A DNA stretch of 64,000 bases from contig CACJJR010000002.1 of the NCBI GenBank assembly GCA_902593795.1, forward strand, positions 62,001 to 126,000, in the 5' to 3' direction. The notes under the pieces were generated by a model, which saw only the letters and a list, made by a program, of their open reading frames with translations, ran no database searches and was not told the DNA's origin. Below, piece by piece: positions 53,035-61,553 of the stretch (its first letter is position 1; each line of letters begins with the position of its first letter). The position numbers and the translations under genes are program-made. Origin of the DNA: an uncultured Candidatus Actinomarina sp. GTDB lineage: Bacteria > Actinomycetota > Acidimicrobiia > Actinomarinales > Actinomarinaceae.

Positions 53035-54075
53035 ATGGATATCAGCGTTAATGTAGGCTATTTTGGTCCACATATTTCTAATGAAAAAAATTTAATAACA
53101 GAATTAGATGAATTAGGTATTTCATGCATATGGACTGCAGAAGCTTATGGCTATGATGCTGTAACTCCGCTTGCATATTTTGCTGCACTTACCAAAAATG
53201 TAAAATTAGGATCTGGGATAATGCAGATTCCTGGGAGGACTCCAGCAATGACCGCAATGACTGCAGCAACAATTGACAAACTTTCACAGGGAAGATTTAG
53301 GCTTGGAGTTGGAGTATCTGGCCCACAAGTTGTAGAAGGTTGGCATGGTGTAGCATATGGTAAACCATTAAAAAAAACTAGAGAATACGTTCAAATTCTT
53401 AGAGATATTCTAAATAGAGACGGGAAAACATCATTTGAAGGGGAGTATTATAATTTACCTTATAACGGTGCAGACTCAACCGGTTTAGGTAAGCCTTTAA
53501 AATTAATAGAGGAACCGCTAAGAAAAGATATTCCAATATACTTAGCAGCGATTGGACCTAAAAATATTGAACTTACTGCTGAAATAGCTGATGGTTGGCT
53601 TCCATTTATGTATTCACCGACGCTTGGAGACAAATTCTTTAATCAGTTTTTAGATAAAGGTTTTGAAAAATCTGGAAATTCTAACAAAAAAGAAGAATTT
53701 AATATATCAGCACCCGTATTTGCAAAACTTTGTGATGAATCCGAAAGGGATGCCTATCTTGCTCCAGCAAGAAATAACTATACGCTTTATGTTGGAGGAA
53801 TGGGAGCAAAAGATAAAAACTTTTATTTTAATTTAATGTGTGAATACGGCTATGAGGAAATTGCTATACAGATTCAAGAATTATATTTAGAGGGAGACAA
53901 AACTCAAGCAGAATCGATTTTTCCTACGGAATTATTAGATGATCTCACATTGGTTGGTTCTAAAGAGAGAATTAAAGAGAAACTAGAGGATTGGAAACAA
54001 TGTAATGTGACTGAGCTTTCTGTCGCTATACCTTTAGACATTGATACAATTAAATTTATTAAGAGCTGTTTGTAA
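53035..54075 (+). CDS. LLM-class F420-dependent oxidoreductase
   Basis: A 346-residue luciferase-like TIM-barrel protein. WTAEAYGYDAVTPLAYFAALT near 34, LGSGIMQIPGRTPAMTAMTAATIDKLSQGRFRLGVG and the YGKPLKKTREYVQILRDIL segment are typical of F420-type LLM enzymes; the C-terminus has DLTLVGSKERIKEKL. It should reduce or oxidise an unknown substrate with F420(H2). A flavin reductase gene starts on the very next base, which also fits an FMN-dependent two-component monooxygenase. Confidence 0.86.
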   Translation: MDISVNVGYFGPHISNEKNLITELDELGISCIWTAEAYGYDAVTPLAYFAALTKNVKLGSGIMQIPGRTPAMTAMTAATIDKLSQGRFRLGVGVSGPQVVEGWHGVAYGKPLKKTREYVQILRDILNRDGKTSFEGEYYNLPYNGADSTGLGKPLKLIEEPLRKDIPIYLAAIGPKNIELTAEIADGWLPFMYSPTLGDKFFNQFLDKGFEKSGNSNKKEEFNISAPVFAKLCDESERDAYLAPARNNYTLYVGGMGAKDKNFYFNLMCEYGYEEIAIQIQELYLEGDKTQAESIFPTELLDDLTLVGSKERIKEKLEDWKQCNVTELSVAIPLDIDTIKFIKSCL

Positions 54076-54582
54076 ATGACTGAATTATCTCCAGAAAATA
54101 TCAACGTATCTACTTGGAAAATCCCAAGCCCACTTGGAATTATAGGTAGCCATGCTAATGGAGAATTTAATGGAATGACAGCTAGTTGGTTTACTCAGAT
54201 CAGCATGGATCCCGCTTTAATTGGAGTTGGTATTGACAACAAGAGTGTAACTTTTTCATTGATGGATCAAAGTGAATACTTTACTTTGAATATGTTTTCA
54301 CCAGAATATACAAAAGTATTTGTAAAATTTTCCAAACCTGCAGAATACACGGATGGCTTCCTTAATAAAGAACCTATATTTTTAACAGAGAATAAAGTTC
54401 CCGTTTTTGAAAATGCAACAGTTTGGTTTGAGTTAAAAACAACACAGAAGATTGATTTTGGTACGCATACTTTATTTGTTGGTGAAATAGTAGATTGTAA
54501 AACACTCAATCCAGAGGAGAGAGTTGCTTATATGGGTGACACACGAATGAAATATGGTGGGGTCCCAAGAGGTGGGCATTAG
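54076..54582 (+). CDS. flavin reductase-like (FMN-binding split-barrel) protein
   Basis: A 168-residue flavin reductase-domain protein. PLGIIGSHANGEFNGMTASWFTQISMDPALIGVGI near 14 and SEYFTLNMFSPEY near 71 are PF01613-type. It probably supplies reduced flavin to, or acts with, the LLM protein, since the ATG directly follows that gene's stop (TAAATG). Confidence 0.85.
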   Translation: MTELSPENINVSTWKIPSPLGIIGSHANGEFNGMTASWFTQISMDPALIGVGIDNKSVTFSLMDQSEYFTLNMFSPEYTKVFVKFSKPAEYTDGFLNKEPIFLTENKVPVFENATVWFELKTTQKIDFGTHTLFVGEIVDCKTLNPEERVAYMGDTRMKYGGVPRGGH

Positions 54583-54630
54583 TTTACAATTATTTAATAT
54601 TTCCTAAGATTACTTTTTTTATTTAAACCC

Positions 54631-54636
54631 TATAAT
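54631..54636 (+). promoter_or_regulatory. candidate -10 box before the peroxiredoxin-like gene
   Basis: TATAAT stands 22 bases before the TTG start in the 75-base gap after the flavin reductase gene. ATTACT, roughly 17 bases upstream, would be a weak -35. The downstream AAGGAG ribosome-binding site at 54646 decides the TTG start at 54658. Confidence 0.45.
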
Positions 54637-54657
54637 TCAAATAACAAGGAGACTATT

Positions 54658-55197
54658 TTGAAAATTAAAAAAGGTGATGTAATAAATGAACTTTCTTTAC
54701 CGTCTGTTGATGGTTCAGTTTTTGACCTAGAGAGTATAAAAGGTAAAAAATCTTTAATTTCTTTTTATCGATATTCTTCATGTCCATTTTGTCATTTAAG
54801 AATTAATGAAACTATAAATAATAAAGAAAATTTTGGAGAAAATTTTGAAACTATTGCGGTATTTAACTGCACATTAGAAAGTTTGCAAAAATCATCTACA
54901 AAGCATGATTCATCTATATATATTCTTGCAGATGAGGAGAGATTTTATTTTGACAAATATAATGTTGAAAAGAGTGGTTTTGGCGTATTTTTAGGATCAA
55001 TTATTGGTTTCTTTAGATTTATGAAAGCAATATTCGTTAAAGGCTTCAATCCACTTACCAGTTTGAGTGGGGCTTTTACTGGCTTACCTGTAGATGTTTT
55101 AGTTGATGAAAGTGGAGTTGTTCAAGACGTTAAGTATGGCAAGACCACTATTGATCACATACCAATGAGTGACGTTATCTCATTTTCAAAAACTTGA
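54658..55197 (+). CDS. peroxiredoxin/thioredoxin-fold (AhpC/TSA-like) protein
   Basis: A 179-residue thioredoxin-fold protein. GDVINELSLPSVDGSVFDL, SFYRYSSCPFCHLRINE with a CxxC pair near residue 41, and LADEERFYFDKY resemble AhpC/TSA redoxin-like proteins of the two-Cys kind. It may reduce peroxides or act as a thiol reductant. The TTG start follows AAGGAG. It is followed by the methyltransferase gene. Confidence 0.8.
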   Translation: MKIKKGDVINELSLPSVDGSVFDLESIKGKKSLISFYRYSSCPFCHLRINETINNKENFGENFETIAVFNCTLESLQKSSTKHDSSIYILADEERFYFDKYNVEKSGFGVFLGSIIGFFRFMKAIFVKGFNPLTSLSGAFTGLPVDVLVDESGVVQDVKYGKTTIDHIPMSDVISFSKT

Positions 55198-55201
55198 TAA
55201 G

Positions 55202-55894
55202 TTGAAGAAATATATATATTTATTAATTTCTAATTTATTACTTTTTCTAATTTTTCCTTTAATCCGTTTAATTAGCAAAACTTATTATGAAAAAAATATT
55301 CTTCCAAAATTGATCAACTTTACATGCAACTCTAGACCAATTGACTACCAAAGAAAAAAAGTTATACCAGAAGCAAAAGGTAAAGTTCTTGAGATAGGTA
55401 TAGGCCCAGGTTCTAATTTAAAACATTATGATACAGATAAAGTAATTAGCATACTGGGAGTTGATCCATCTAAGGAACTAAATACTATCGCCAAAAAAAG
55501 AGCTGATAAAAATAATTTAAATATCGAATTTTTAATTGAATCAGCAAGCAACTTATCAGTAGAGTCTGAATCAATTGATACAGTAGTTAGTACGTATGCT
55601 TTGTGCTCAATTCCTGAACCAAATAAAACTCTACAGGAAATCAAGAGAGTTTTAAAAAAGGATGGTGTATTTATTTTTAGTGAGCATGGATTATCACCTG
55701 ACAAAAGTGTATCTTTTGTTCAAAATTCTACTGATTTTTTCTATCCAAAAATTTCTGGTGGATGCCACACAAATAGAGATATTGAAAAATTGCTTTTAGA
55801 AAATAACTTTAATTTGATTGAAATGAATAATATTTATTTACCGGGCACTCAAAAATTTCTGGGATATAACTATTGGGGTAAAGCTACAGTCTAA
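55202..55894 (+). CDS. class I SAM-dependent methyltransferase with N-terminal membrane segment
   Basis: A roughly 230-residue methyltransferase. A hydrophobic helix (IYLLISNLLLFLIFPLIRLI) comes first, then SAM motif I VLEIGIGPGSNLKHY near residue 63 of the ORF, VDPSKEL, VVSTYALCSIPEP and LKKDGVFIFSEHG. It resembles METTL7/UbiE-type enzymes acting on lipid or thiol substrates. I place the start at TTG 55202, five bases after the previous stop; GTG 55169 is the longer alternative. Neither has a strong ribosome-binding site. Confidence 0.8.
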   Translation: MKKYIYLLISNLLLFLIFPLIRLISKTYYEKNILPKLINFTCNSRPIDYQRKKVIPEAKGKVLEIGIGPGSNLKHYDTDKVISILGVDPSKELNTIAKKRADKNNLNIEFLIESASNLSVESESIDTVVSTYALCSIPEPNKTLQEIKRVLKKDGVFIFSEHGLSPDKSVSFVQNSTDFFYPKISGGCHTNRDIEKLLLENNFNLIEMNNIYLPGTQKFLGYNYWGKATV

Positions 55895-56787
55895 TATTTC
55901 ATTATAGATAAAATTGCTTCTACACAACCATTTGGATTATCTTCTTGTAAGAAATGACCTGCATTTTCAATTGTTACATGAGGCATATCTTTGCAACCTG
56001 GAATAAGTTTTAAAAAGGAATTTTCTACTCCAGCAAATATAGGATCTTTATCACTAAATGCACACAAAAAAGGCTTCTCCCATTTTTTTAATTGTTCCCA
56101 AGCAGCTTCATTAGCCTCTCTACTTGGATTCATAGGTGATGACGGAACAATATTAGGAAATTGCCTAACACCTTGCTTATATGATTCATCTGGAAACGGA
56201 GCATTGTATGCGTTTAATGCTGATTGGTCTAGTCCATTAGTTCCATTTCTAACTTGACCTGCTACGTGAAGGTCTTCTTTAGTATTCATAAAATCTTTAA
56301 AGACTAAAAATCCAGTATTTAATGGTGCTTTTCCTGTTGGCAAACCAGTGTTTGCTGCAACTATTCTTTTAAATTTATCATCATATTTTGCAGCTAATCT
56401 TAATCCAATCAAGCCACCCCAGTCTTGACAGAAAAGAGTTATATTTTCAAGATTAATTCCCTCAATCCATTGAGACATCCAGTCTACGAATTCTTCATAG
56501 GTATAGTGATATCTAGATGAGAACTTATCTGATTTTCCAAATCCAGGTAAATCAGGAACAACGACTCTATATCCAGATTCTTTAAGAGGGTCAATCATAT
56601 TTCTGTATAAATAACCCCATGTTGGGTTGCCGTGCATTAAGAGTATGGTTTCTTGTTTATCTGAGTTTTCGTCAATATAGTGAATATCTATATCACCGTG
56701 CCTTGATTTAACTGTATAAAAGTTTTCTTTATATTCCCAATCTTCAATATTTTTAAAATCTTCTAAATTTGTTTTTAATATTTCCAT
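55891..56787 (-). CDS. haloalkane dehalogenase-like alpha/beta hydrolase
   Basis: A 298-residue enzyme close to haloalkane dehalogenase subfamily I. The HGNPTWGYLYRN oxyanion segment, the nucleophile elbow FCQDWGGLIGL with Asp instead of Ser, the acid in SDKDPIFAG and the His in NAGHFLQEDNP make up an Asp-Asp-His triad. Such enzymes split C-halogen bonds of alkyl halides; epoxide hydrolases share the Asp nucleophile. Its end overlaps the methyltransferase gene by 4 bases on the other strand. Confidence 0.86.
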   Translation of the reverse strand: MEILKTNLEDFKNIEDWEYKENFYTVKSRHGDIDIHYIDENSDKQETILLMHGNPTWGYLYRNMIDPLKESGYRVVVPDLPGFGKSDKFSSRYHYTYEEFVDWMSQWIEGINLENITLFCQDWGGLIGLRLAAKYDDKFKRIVAANTGLPTGKAPLNTGFLVFKDFMNTKEDLHVAGQVRNGTNGLDQSALNAYNAPFPDESYKQGVRQFPNIVPSSPMNPSREANEAAWEQLKKWEKPFLCAFSDKDPIFAGVENSFLKLIPGCKDMPHVTIENAGHFLQEDNPNGCVEAILSIMKY

Positions 56788-56819
56788 ACTTCATTATTTT
56801 ACAATATTTATTTTAAATT

Positions 56820-57335
56820 TTATAAATTATGAATAACATTTGTCACAACACCCCAAACGAAAGCCTCACTTTCATGGGGGATGACAATAGGATCATAAGC
56901 ATCGTTTTCCGGCTCTAAAATTATCTTCTTACCTTTTTTGCGATATCTTTTTACAGTAAGCTCATTGTCTACTACAGCTATTACAACTTTTCCATCTTCA
57001 GCTTTTAAGCTTCTATCAACTACTAAGATATCATCTGGAAATATTCCTGCATTAATCATCGACTCTCCCGAAGCTCTCACCAAAAAGGTAGAAGCAGGAT
57101 GTTTTACTAAATATTGATTTAAATCTATCTTGTCTTCCAGGTAATCATCCGCAGGGGATGGGAATCCAGCAGCAACTTTGTTGCTATACATAGGCACTTC
57201 GTACAATCCTTTAGTGATGACTTCAGAAATATATTTCACCTTACTTACAGGAATACGTATAGCTTTTGTCTGTTCCCCATACTTACCTTGACCTTTAGGT
57301 CTTCCGGCTCCTTCTCTTGCTCCACCTCGTGGCAT
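56820..57335 (-). CDS. umuD: UmuD-like self-cleaving LexA-family (S24) protein
   Basis: A 171-residue UmuD/LexA-type serine protease, starting MPRGGAREGAGRPKGQGKYG, an N-terminus often seen on phage- and plasmid-linked UmuD proteins. The autocleavage site is AAGFPSPADDY, the nucleophile in VRASGESMINAG and the Lys in NELTVKRYRK. RecA filaments trigger cleavage in relatives. I use ATG 57335; the ORF track begins at TTG 57377, which lies inside the putative operator. It faces away from umuC across a 54-base gap. Confidence 0.9.
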   Translation of the reverse strand: MPRGGAREGAGRPKGQGKYGEQTKAIRIPVSKVKYISEVITKGLYEVPMYSNKVAAGFPSPADDYLEDKIDLNQYLVKHPASTFLVRASGESMINAGIFPDDILVVDRSLKAEDGKVVIAVVDNELTVKRYRKKGKKIILEPENDAYDPIVIPHESEAFVWGVVTNVIHNL

Positions 57336-57357
57336 AAAATGTCTTTCTTTTTTCTTA

Positions 57358-57375
57358 GAATAGTGTACAGTATTC
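57358..57375. promoter_or_regulatory. palindromic operator between umuD and umuC
   Basis: GAATAGTGTACAGTATTC is an 18-base near-perfect palindrome (one mismatch pair) with arms GAATA/TATTC and centre TGTACA. It lies in the short gap between the divergent umuD and umuC starts, beside the umuC ribosome-binding site AAAGGAG, and overlaps a TAGAAT that could be the umuC -10. It does not match the canonical actinobacterial or E. coli SOS boxes, so it is a candidate operator of a different LexA-like repressor. Confidence 0.6.
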
Positions 57376-57389
57376 AAAGGAGTAAGTAA

Positions 57390-58655
57390 GTGAATAATAA
57401 AATTTTTGCCCTAGTGGACTGTAATAATTTTTATGCATCCTGTGAGAGGGTATTCAATCCCAAGTTAGAAGGAAAGCCTATTGTTGTACTATCTAATAAT
57501 GACGGATGTGTAGTTGCTAGATCAAATGAGGCAAAAGCTTTAGGCATACCAATGGGAGCCCCTTATTTTAAATACAAACAACTTATCAACAGAAATAAAG
57601 TTCATGTATTTTCATCAAACTACACTTTTTATGGTGACATGTCAGCCAGAGTAATGACTTCACTAAAGTCTCTTGTGAGTGATATAGAGATTTACTCTAT
57701 CGATGAGGCATTCCTTGATATAAGCAGCTTTTACTACTGTGACTTAGAAGAGACTGCTCAAGAAATAAGAAGATTAATAAAACAATGGACAGGTATTCCA
57801 GTTTCTATAGGCATAGGCCCAACAAAGACATTAGCGAAAGTAGCAAACAGACAGGCCAAGAAATACACAGTATCTAATGTTTTTGATATAAGAGACGAGA
57901 CTATAAGAAAAGATGTTTTAAAAGACCTACCACTTGAAGAGATATGGGGCATTTCAACAAGATGGGGTAGAAGGCTTCGCAGAATTGGAATAGACACTGC
58001 TTATGATTTGACACAGGCAAATGCTCGCCATGTTAGAAAAACGATCAGCATTGTAGGAGAGAGGATACATCATGAGCTAAATGGTATTTCCTGCATTGGT
58101 ATAGAAGAGGTGAAGAATAAAAAAAATATCATATCTTCTAAATCATTTGGCAGAAAAGTAATGATGGTAGGTGAGTTAGAGGAAGCTGTTTCCAACTATG
58201 TTGCTAGAGCATGTGAGAAGCTTAGAGCACAGGGTTCGAGAGCACAGGGCTTATATGTATTTTTGAGAACAAGTCCGTTTGTTGATCCAGAGAAAAGATA
58301 TAGCAATGGTATGAGTACTTTTTTCACAATACCAACAAGCAATACTTCAAAGATTGTCAAAGAAGCAAAACATTTAACACGAAAACTCTTTGTGTACGGA
58401 TATGAGTATCAGAAAATTGGCGTAATGTTACTAGATATTACTGGTTCAGAGAATGAGCAGTATAGTTTTTACGAATATGAGAACTATGACCAATCCGACC
58501 GTGTTATGGAGGTACTGGATGGTGTTAATAGTAAATATGGATCAAGTACATTGACGGTGGGAGCACAGGGTATAACAAAAGACTGGAGAATGAAGTCAGA
58601 AAGAAAGTCTGCTGCCTACACAACAAACATGCTTCAAATACCAGTTGTGAAGTAA
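57390..58655 (+). CDS. umuC: DNA polymerase V catalytic subunit UmuC
   Basis: A 421-residue Y-family translesion polymerase. [47 protein letters not shown], the active site [11 protein letters not shown] near 108, and [13 protein letters not shown] are UmuC motifs; the C-terminal region with little finger ends in LTVGAQG-type sequence. The GTG start follows AAAGGAG. UmuD lies divergent next to it, whereas most umuDC are one operon. The polymerase copies damaged DNA after UmuD is cleaved. Confidence 0.93.
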   Translation: MNNKIFALVDCNNFYASCERVFNPKLEGKPIVVLSNNDGCVVARSNEAKALGIPMGAPYFKYKQLINRNKVHVFSSNYTFYGDMSARVMTSLKSLVSDIEIYSIDEAFLDISSFYYCDLEETAQEIRRLIKQWTGIPVSIGIGPTKTLAKVANRQAKKYTVSNVFDIRDETIRKDVLKDLPLEEIWGISTRWGRRLRRIGIDTAYDLTQANARHVRKTISIVGERIHHELNGISCIGIEEVKNKKNIISSKSFGRKVMMVGELEEAVSNYVARACEKLRAQGSRAQGLYVFLRTSPFVDPEKRYSNGMSTFFTIPTSNTSKIVKEAKHLTRKLFVYGYEYQKIGVMLLDITGSENEQYSFYEYENYDQSDRVMEVLDGVNSKYGSSTLTVGAQGITKDWRMKSERKSAAYTTNMLQIPVVK

Positions 58656-58689
58656 GAAAAGTACGAAGTAATCTGTTTAAATTAAAGAT

Positions 58690-59553
58690 ATGGCTTTAGA
58701 GAATCCATATGCAAATTCACTAGATGGTCTTGAGATAGAAGATCCTGTACAAAGCTTTTTTGATTATTGCAAAAAACGTGAAGCAGTACGTGTAAAAAGA
58801 GAGTCAGGAGAATCATTTCCTTGGAGTGATGATCCAATTTTACAAAAAGGACGCTTTTTAAATGTTTTCAGAGAGGATGACAAAGTAAGTAAATCGATTA
58901 TTGAATTTGCTGAATCAGCAAAAGATGACTTACCTTTGTTAATCCAAGCTTTATTTTTTAGTAGGTGGTGCAATAGAGATTCAACTATAGAACAATTAAA
59001 ACTTGGTGATTTAAGTAATCCAGAAGCTTTAAAAGAAAAACTTATTGGTTTAGAACAATGGGAGAATTACACAGCATACCCAGTAGAAAATTCACACTGG
59101 GATGAAAAGCCATATAGCCGTATAGATGCAGCTACATACAAATTTTATGAAAAAAAAGATGAGTTAACCCAAATCGTTTTAAATTCAAATAAGAATGTTA
59201 TTACTGCTACAAAGAATATAAATAAGCAATTTATGATGAGTAATGACTTCCCAATATTTATGGCTTTAATCGATATTGCTTGGTTTAGAGAAGATGTCAT
59301 ACCAATCACTACGGATGTTCCAACTGGTATTGGTGCAGAGCCATATTTAGACAGGCTCCAAAAGTTTCTAAAATTAAATAGCCACCAGGATGTAGGCCTT
59401 AAAATGATAGAACTCCAGAAAGAATACTGGCCTGATGCTAAAAGAGATTTTTATCCTATTGACATAGAGTATCAGTCTTGTGAATGCAGGAAATACTTCA
59501 GCTATGTGAATGGTACAAAAAAATTTGAGGGAAAAAATCTTTTTTCCATATGA
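58690..59553 (+). CDS. 5-hmdU DNA kinase helical-domain / thymine pyrophosphorylase-like protein
   Basis: A 287-residue helical protein. ESFPWSDDPILQKGRFLNVFREDDKVSKSIIEF near residue 38 and the C-terminal IDIEYQSCECRKYF..GTKKFEG resemble the helical domain of phage 5-hydroxymethyl-dU DNA kinase / glutamyl- and putrescinyl-thymine pyrophosphorylases. Those act in phage thymine hypermodification. No kinase (P-loop) domain is seen here. It starts 35 bases after umuC on the same strand, so may be induced with it. Role in a cell is unknown; the family call rests on recalled motif likeness. Confidence 0.6.
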   Translation: MALENPYANSLDGLEIEDPVQSFFDYCKKREAVRVKRESGESFPWSDDPILQKGRFLNVFREDDKVSKSIIEFAESAKDDLPLLIQALFFSRWCNRDSTIEQLKLGDLSNPEALKEKLIGLEQWENYTAYPVENSHWDEKPYSRIDAATYKFYEKKDELTQIVLNSNKNVITATKNINKQFMMSNDFPIFMALIDIAWFREDVIPITTDVPTGIGAEPYLDRLQKFLKLNSHQDVGLKMIELQKEYWPDAKRDFYPIDIEYQSCECRKYFSYVNGTKKFEGKNLFSI

Positions 59554-59563
59554 TTGAACTTAT

Positions 59564-60793
59564 TTAGGATTTATCCAGACTCTTCCAAATATTTCTTGTG
59601 GATAAATACCATACAAATCCGAATATGAAACCTAATATGGGAAATAGTTTAAATACAAAAAGCACACCGTATACCGTTGCAAGGTATCCAATCATAAGTG
59701 TTGAAATAGTGTTCATTAGAAAATATAAAGAGTAGTCAATACCGGCTATTCTTCCTCTTAGCCTATCTGGTGTTAGCACTTGTAGCCCATATGTAGAAAA
59801 AGCCCACTGTGATCCACCACCAGAATGACCAAAAATTAATAAAAGTACTGTTAAATAAAGAGACATTGAAAACGGTATAAAGAAATAGAACAAACCCCAC
59901 GCCATTATCGTTATTCCGATTGTATTTAGAAGTTTTCCATCACTACTACCAAAAAAATATCTAATTGCTATTGGACCAATTAGCGCTCCTATACCTCTTG
60001 CAGCAAACATAAGTCCTGTACCAAAGTCCCCAGTTTTATAAATATCATATGACAGAACGGTAAACAAAGATAATAAACCACTGGCAGAGATGCTAAATGT
60101 AGCTTTTGTAATAATTAAAGAAAAAATTTCTTTTTTAGAAGCTGCATATTTCAGACCTTCTTTATAACTAATATCTTCTTCCTTTTTATTCTCAGATTTC
60201 TCACTTAAATTTTTATTTATGGAAAACACAATTAAAGCTGAAAGAACAAAACTTAAACTGTCTATTGCAAATAACATATTCCTACTGATTACTGTTGTTA
60301 AATATCCACCAAGACCTGCACCAAGACCAGCCATTACACCCCAACTCGAGAAAAAGATAACATTCGCTTCAGCTAAGTTTTCTTTTTTTACTACATTAGG
60401 CAAAGCAGCATCAGAGGTTGGCATGTACGGTGATCCAGCAACAGAAAGTAATCCAAATGAGAATAAGATAAATACAACACTCTCTGTAGTTACTGCGTAA
60501 AGAATTAATAGAACAGTCAATCCAGACAAAAACTCTGAAATTGCGATTATTTTTTTTCTATCAAATCTATCAGCTAAATAACCACCAAAGCTTCCAAGCA
60601 TAAATAATGGGGCACTTTGAACTACCAAGACAAGAGATGTAATAAAGGGATTCTCTGTAAGTTCATAAATAATACCTAAAAGCGGTACGGTTAGTAACCA
60701 GTCACCACCTAATGTGATTAAACGAGCTGCAAAAAGTTTACGAAAGTTATTATTTTCAGTTAGCAATACTTTATATTTTTGAAAATTTTCCAT
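59564..60793 (-). CDS. MFS transporter
   Basis: A 409-residue major facilitator with about 12 hydrophobic helices. The loop 2-3 motif GGYLADRFDRKKIIAISEF near residue 74, LLSVAGSPYMPTSDAALPNVV near 115, and GQWAFSTYGLQVLTPDRLRGRIAG are typical of the MFS_3-like drug or siderophore exporters. Substrate is unknown. It converges with the 5-hmdU-kinase-like gene, with nine bases between. Confidence 0.86.
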   Translation of the reverse strand: MENFQKYKVLLTENNNFRKLFAARLITLGGDWLLTVPLLGIIYELTENPFITSLVLVVQSAPLFMLGSFGGYLADRFDRKKIIAISEFLSGLTVLLILYAVTTESVVFILFSFGLLSVAGSPYMPTSDAALPNVVKKENLAEANVIFFSSWGVMAGLGAGLGGYLTTVISRNMLFAIDSLSFVLSALIVFSINKNLSEKSENKKEEDISYKEGLKYAASKKEIFSLIITKATFSISASGLLSLFTVLSYDIYKTGDFGTGLMFAARGIGALIGPIAIRYFFGSSDGKLLNTIGITIMAWGLFYFFIPFSMSLYLTVLLLIFGHSGGGSQWAFSTYGLQVLTPDRLRGRIAGIDYSLYFLMNTISTLMIGYLATVYGVLFVFKLFPILGFIFGFVWYLSTRNIWKSLDKS

Positions 60794-60845
60794 AGGCCAT
60801 TCAACTGTAACTGAAATGAGAAATAACTACTATACTTTAACAATA

Positions 60846-61553
60846 ATGAAAACAGCACTAGTAACAGGAGGAACTAGAGGGATAGGCCTCTCTACCGCAC
60901 AAAAATTTATTGAGCAAGGTTGGAATGTATATATTACATCAAGAAAACAAGAAAACCTAGACGCAGTACTTTCAGAAAATCCACAATTAAAAGGATTTGT
61001 AGCACGAGCAGATGACCTTGCTGCAGCAACAGAAACATGTAAAAGTGTAATTGAAGAAACAGGTTCACTTGATGTTTTAGTTAACAACGCTGGCACTAAT
61101 CCATCAGGCGGAAGCTTGCTTGATGTAGAATTATCAGCTGTACAAAAGACATGGGATGTAAATTTAATGGGTCCTTTAATGTGGACAAGAGAAGCTGTTA
61201 AAGCAGGCTTAAAAGAATCAGTTCTAAATGTTTGCTCTGTAGGAGGTATAAGACCGTCACAATATATGGGAGCTTACAATATTTCAAAAGCAGGGTTAAT
61301 TTATATGACAAAGCAACTAGCTATGGAGTTAGCACCAGATGTTAGAGTTAACGGAATAGCTCCAGCAATAGTTAAAACAAAGCTCTCCGAAATGCTTTGG
61401 ATTAGTGATGAAAAAGGCAGTGCAGACCTTCATGCACTTAAAAAACTTGGAGAACCTGAAGATGTTGCTAGTTTAATATATTTTCTTTCAAGTGATGATG
61501 CTTCATGGATCACTGGGGAAGTAGTGACTATTGATGGCGGATTTTTACTTTAA
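60846..61553 (+). CDS. short-chain dehydrogenase/reductase
   Basis: A 235-residue SDR. TGGTRGIGLSTAQKF binds NAD(P), DVLVNNAGTNPSGG gives the NNAG motif, and the YxxxK pair is in YNISKAGLIYM with a Ser before it. The C-terminal SDDASWITGEVVTIDGGFL is typical. I start at ATG 60846 (MKTALVTGG): a TATACT box at 60831 would place transcription start next to it, implying a nearly leaderless mRNA. The ORF-track start at 60816 is upstream of that box. Confidence 0.88.
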   Translation: MKTALVTGGTRGIGLSTAQKFIEQGWNVYITSRKQENLDAVLSENPQLKGFVARADDLAAATETCKSVIEETGSLDVLVNNAGTNPSGGSLLDVELSAVQKTWDVNLMGPLMWTREAVKAGLKESVLNVCSVGGIRPSQYMGAYNISKAGLIYMTKQLAMELAPDVRVNGIAPAIVKTKLSEMLWISDEKGSADLHALKKLGEPEDVASLIYFLSSDDASWITGEVVTIDGGFLL

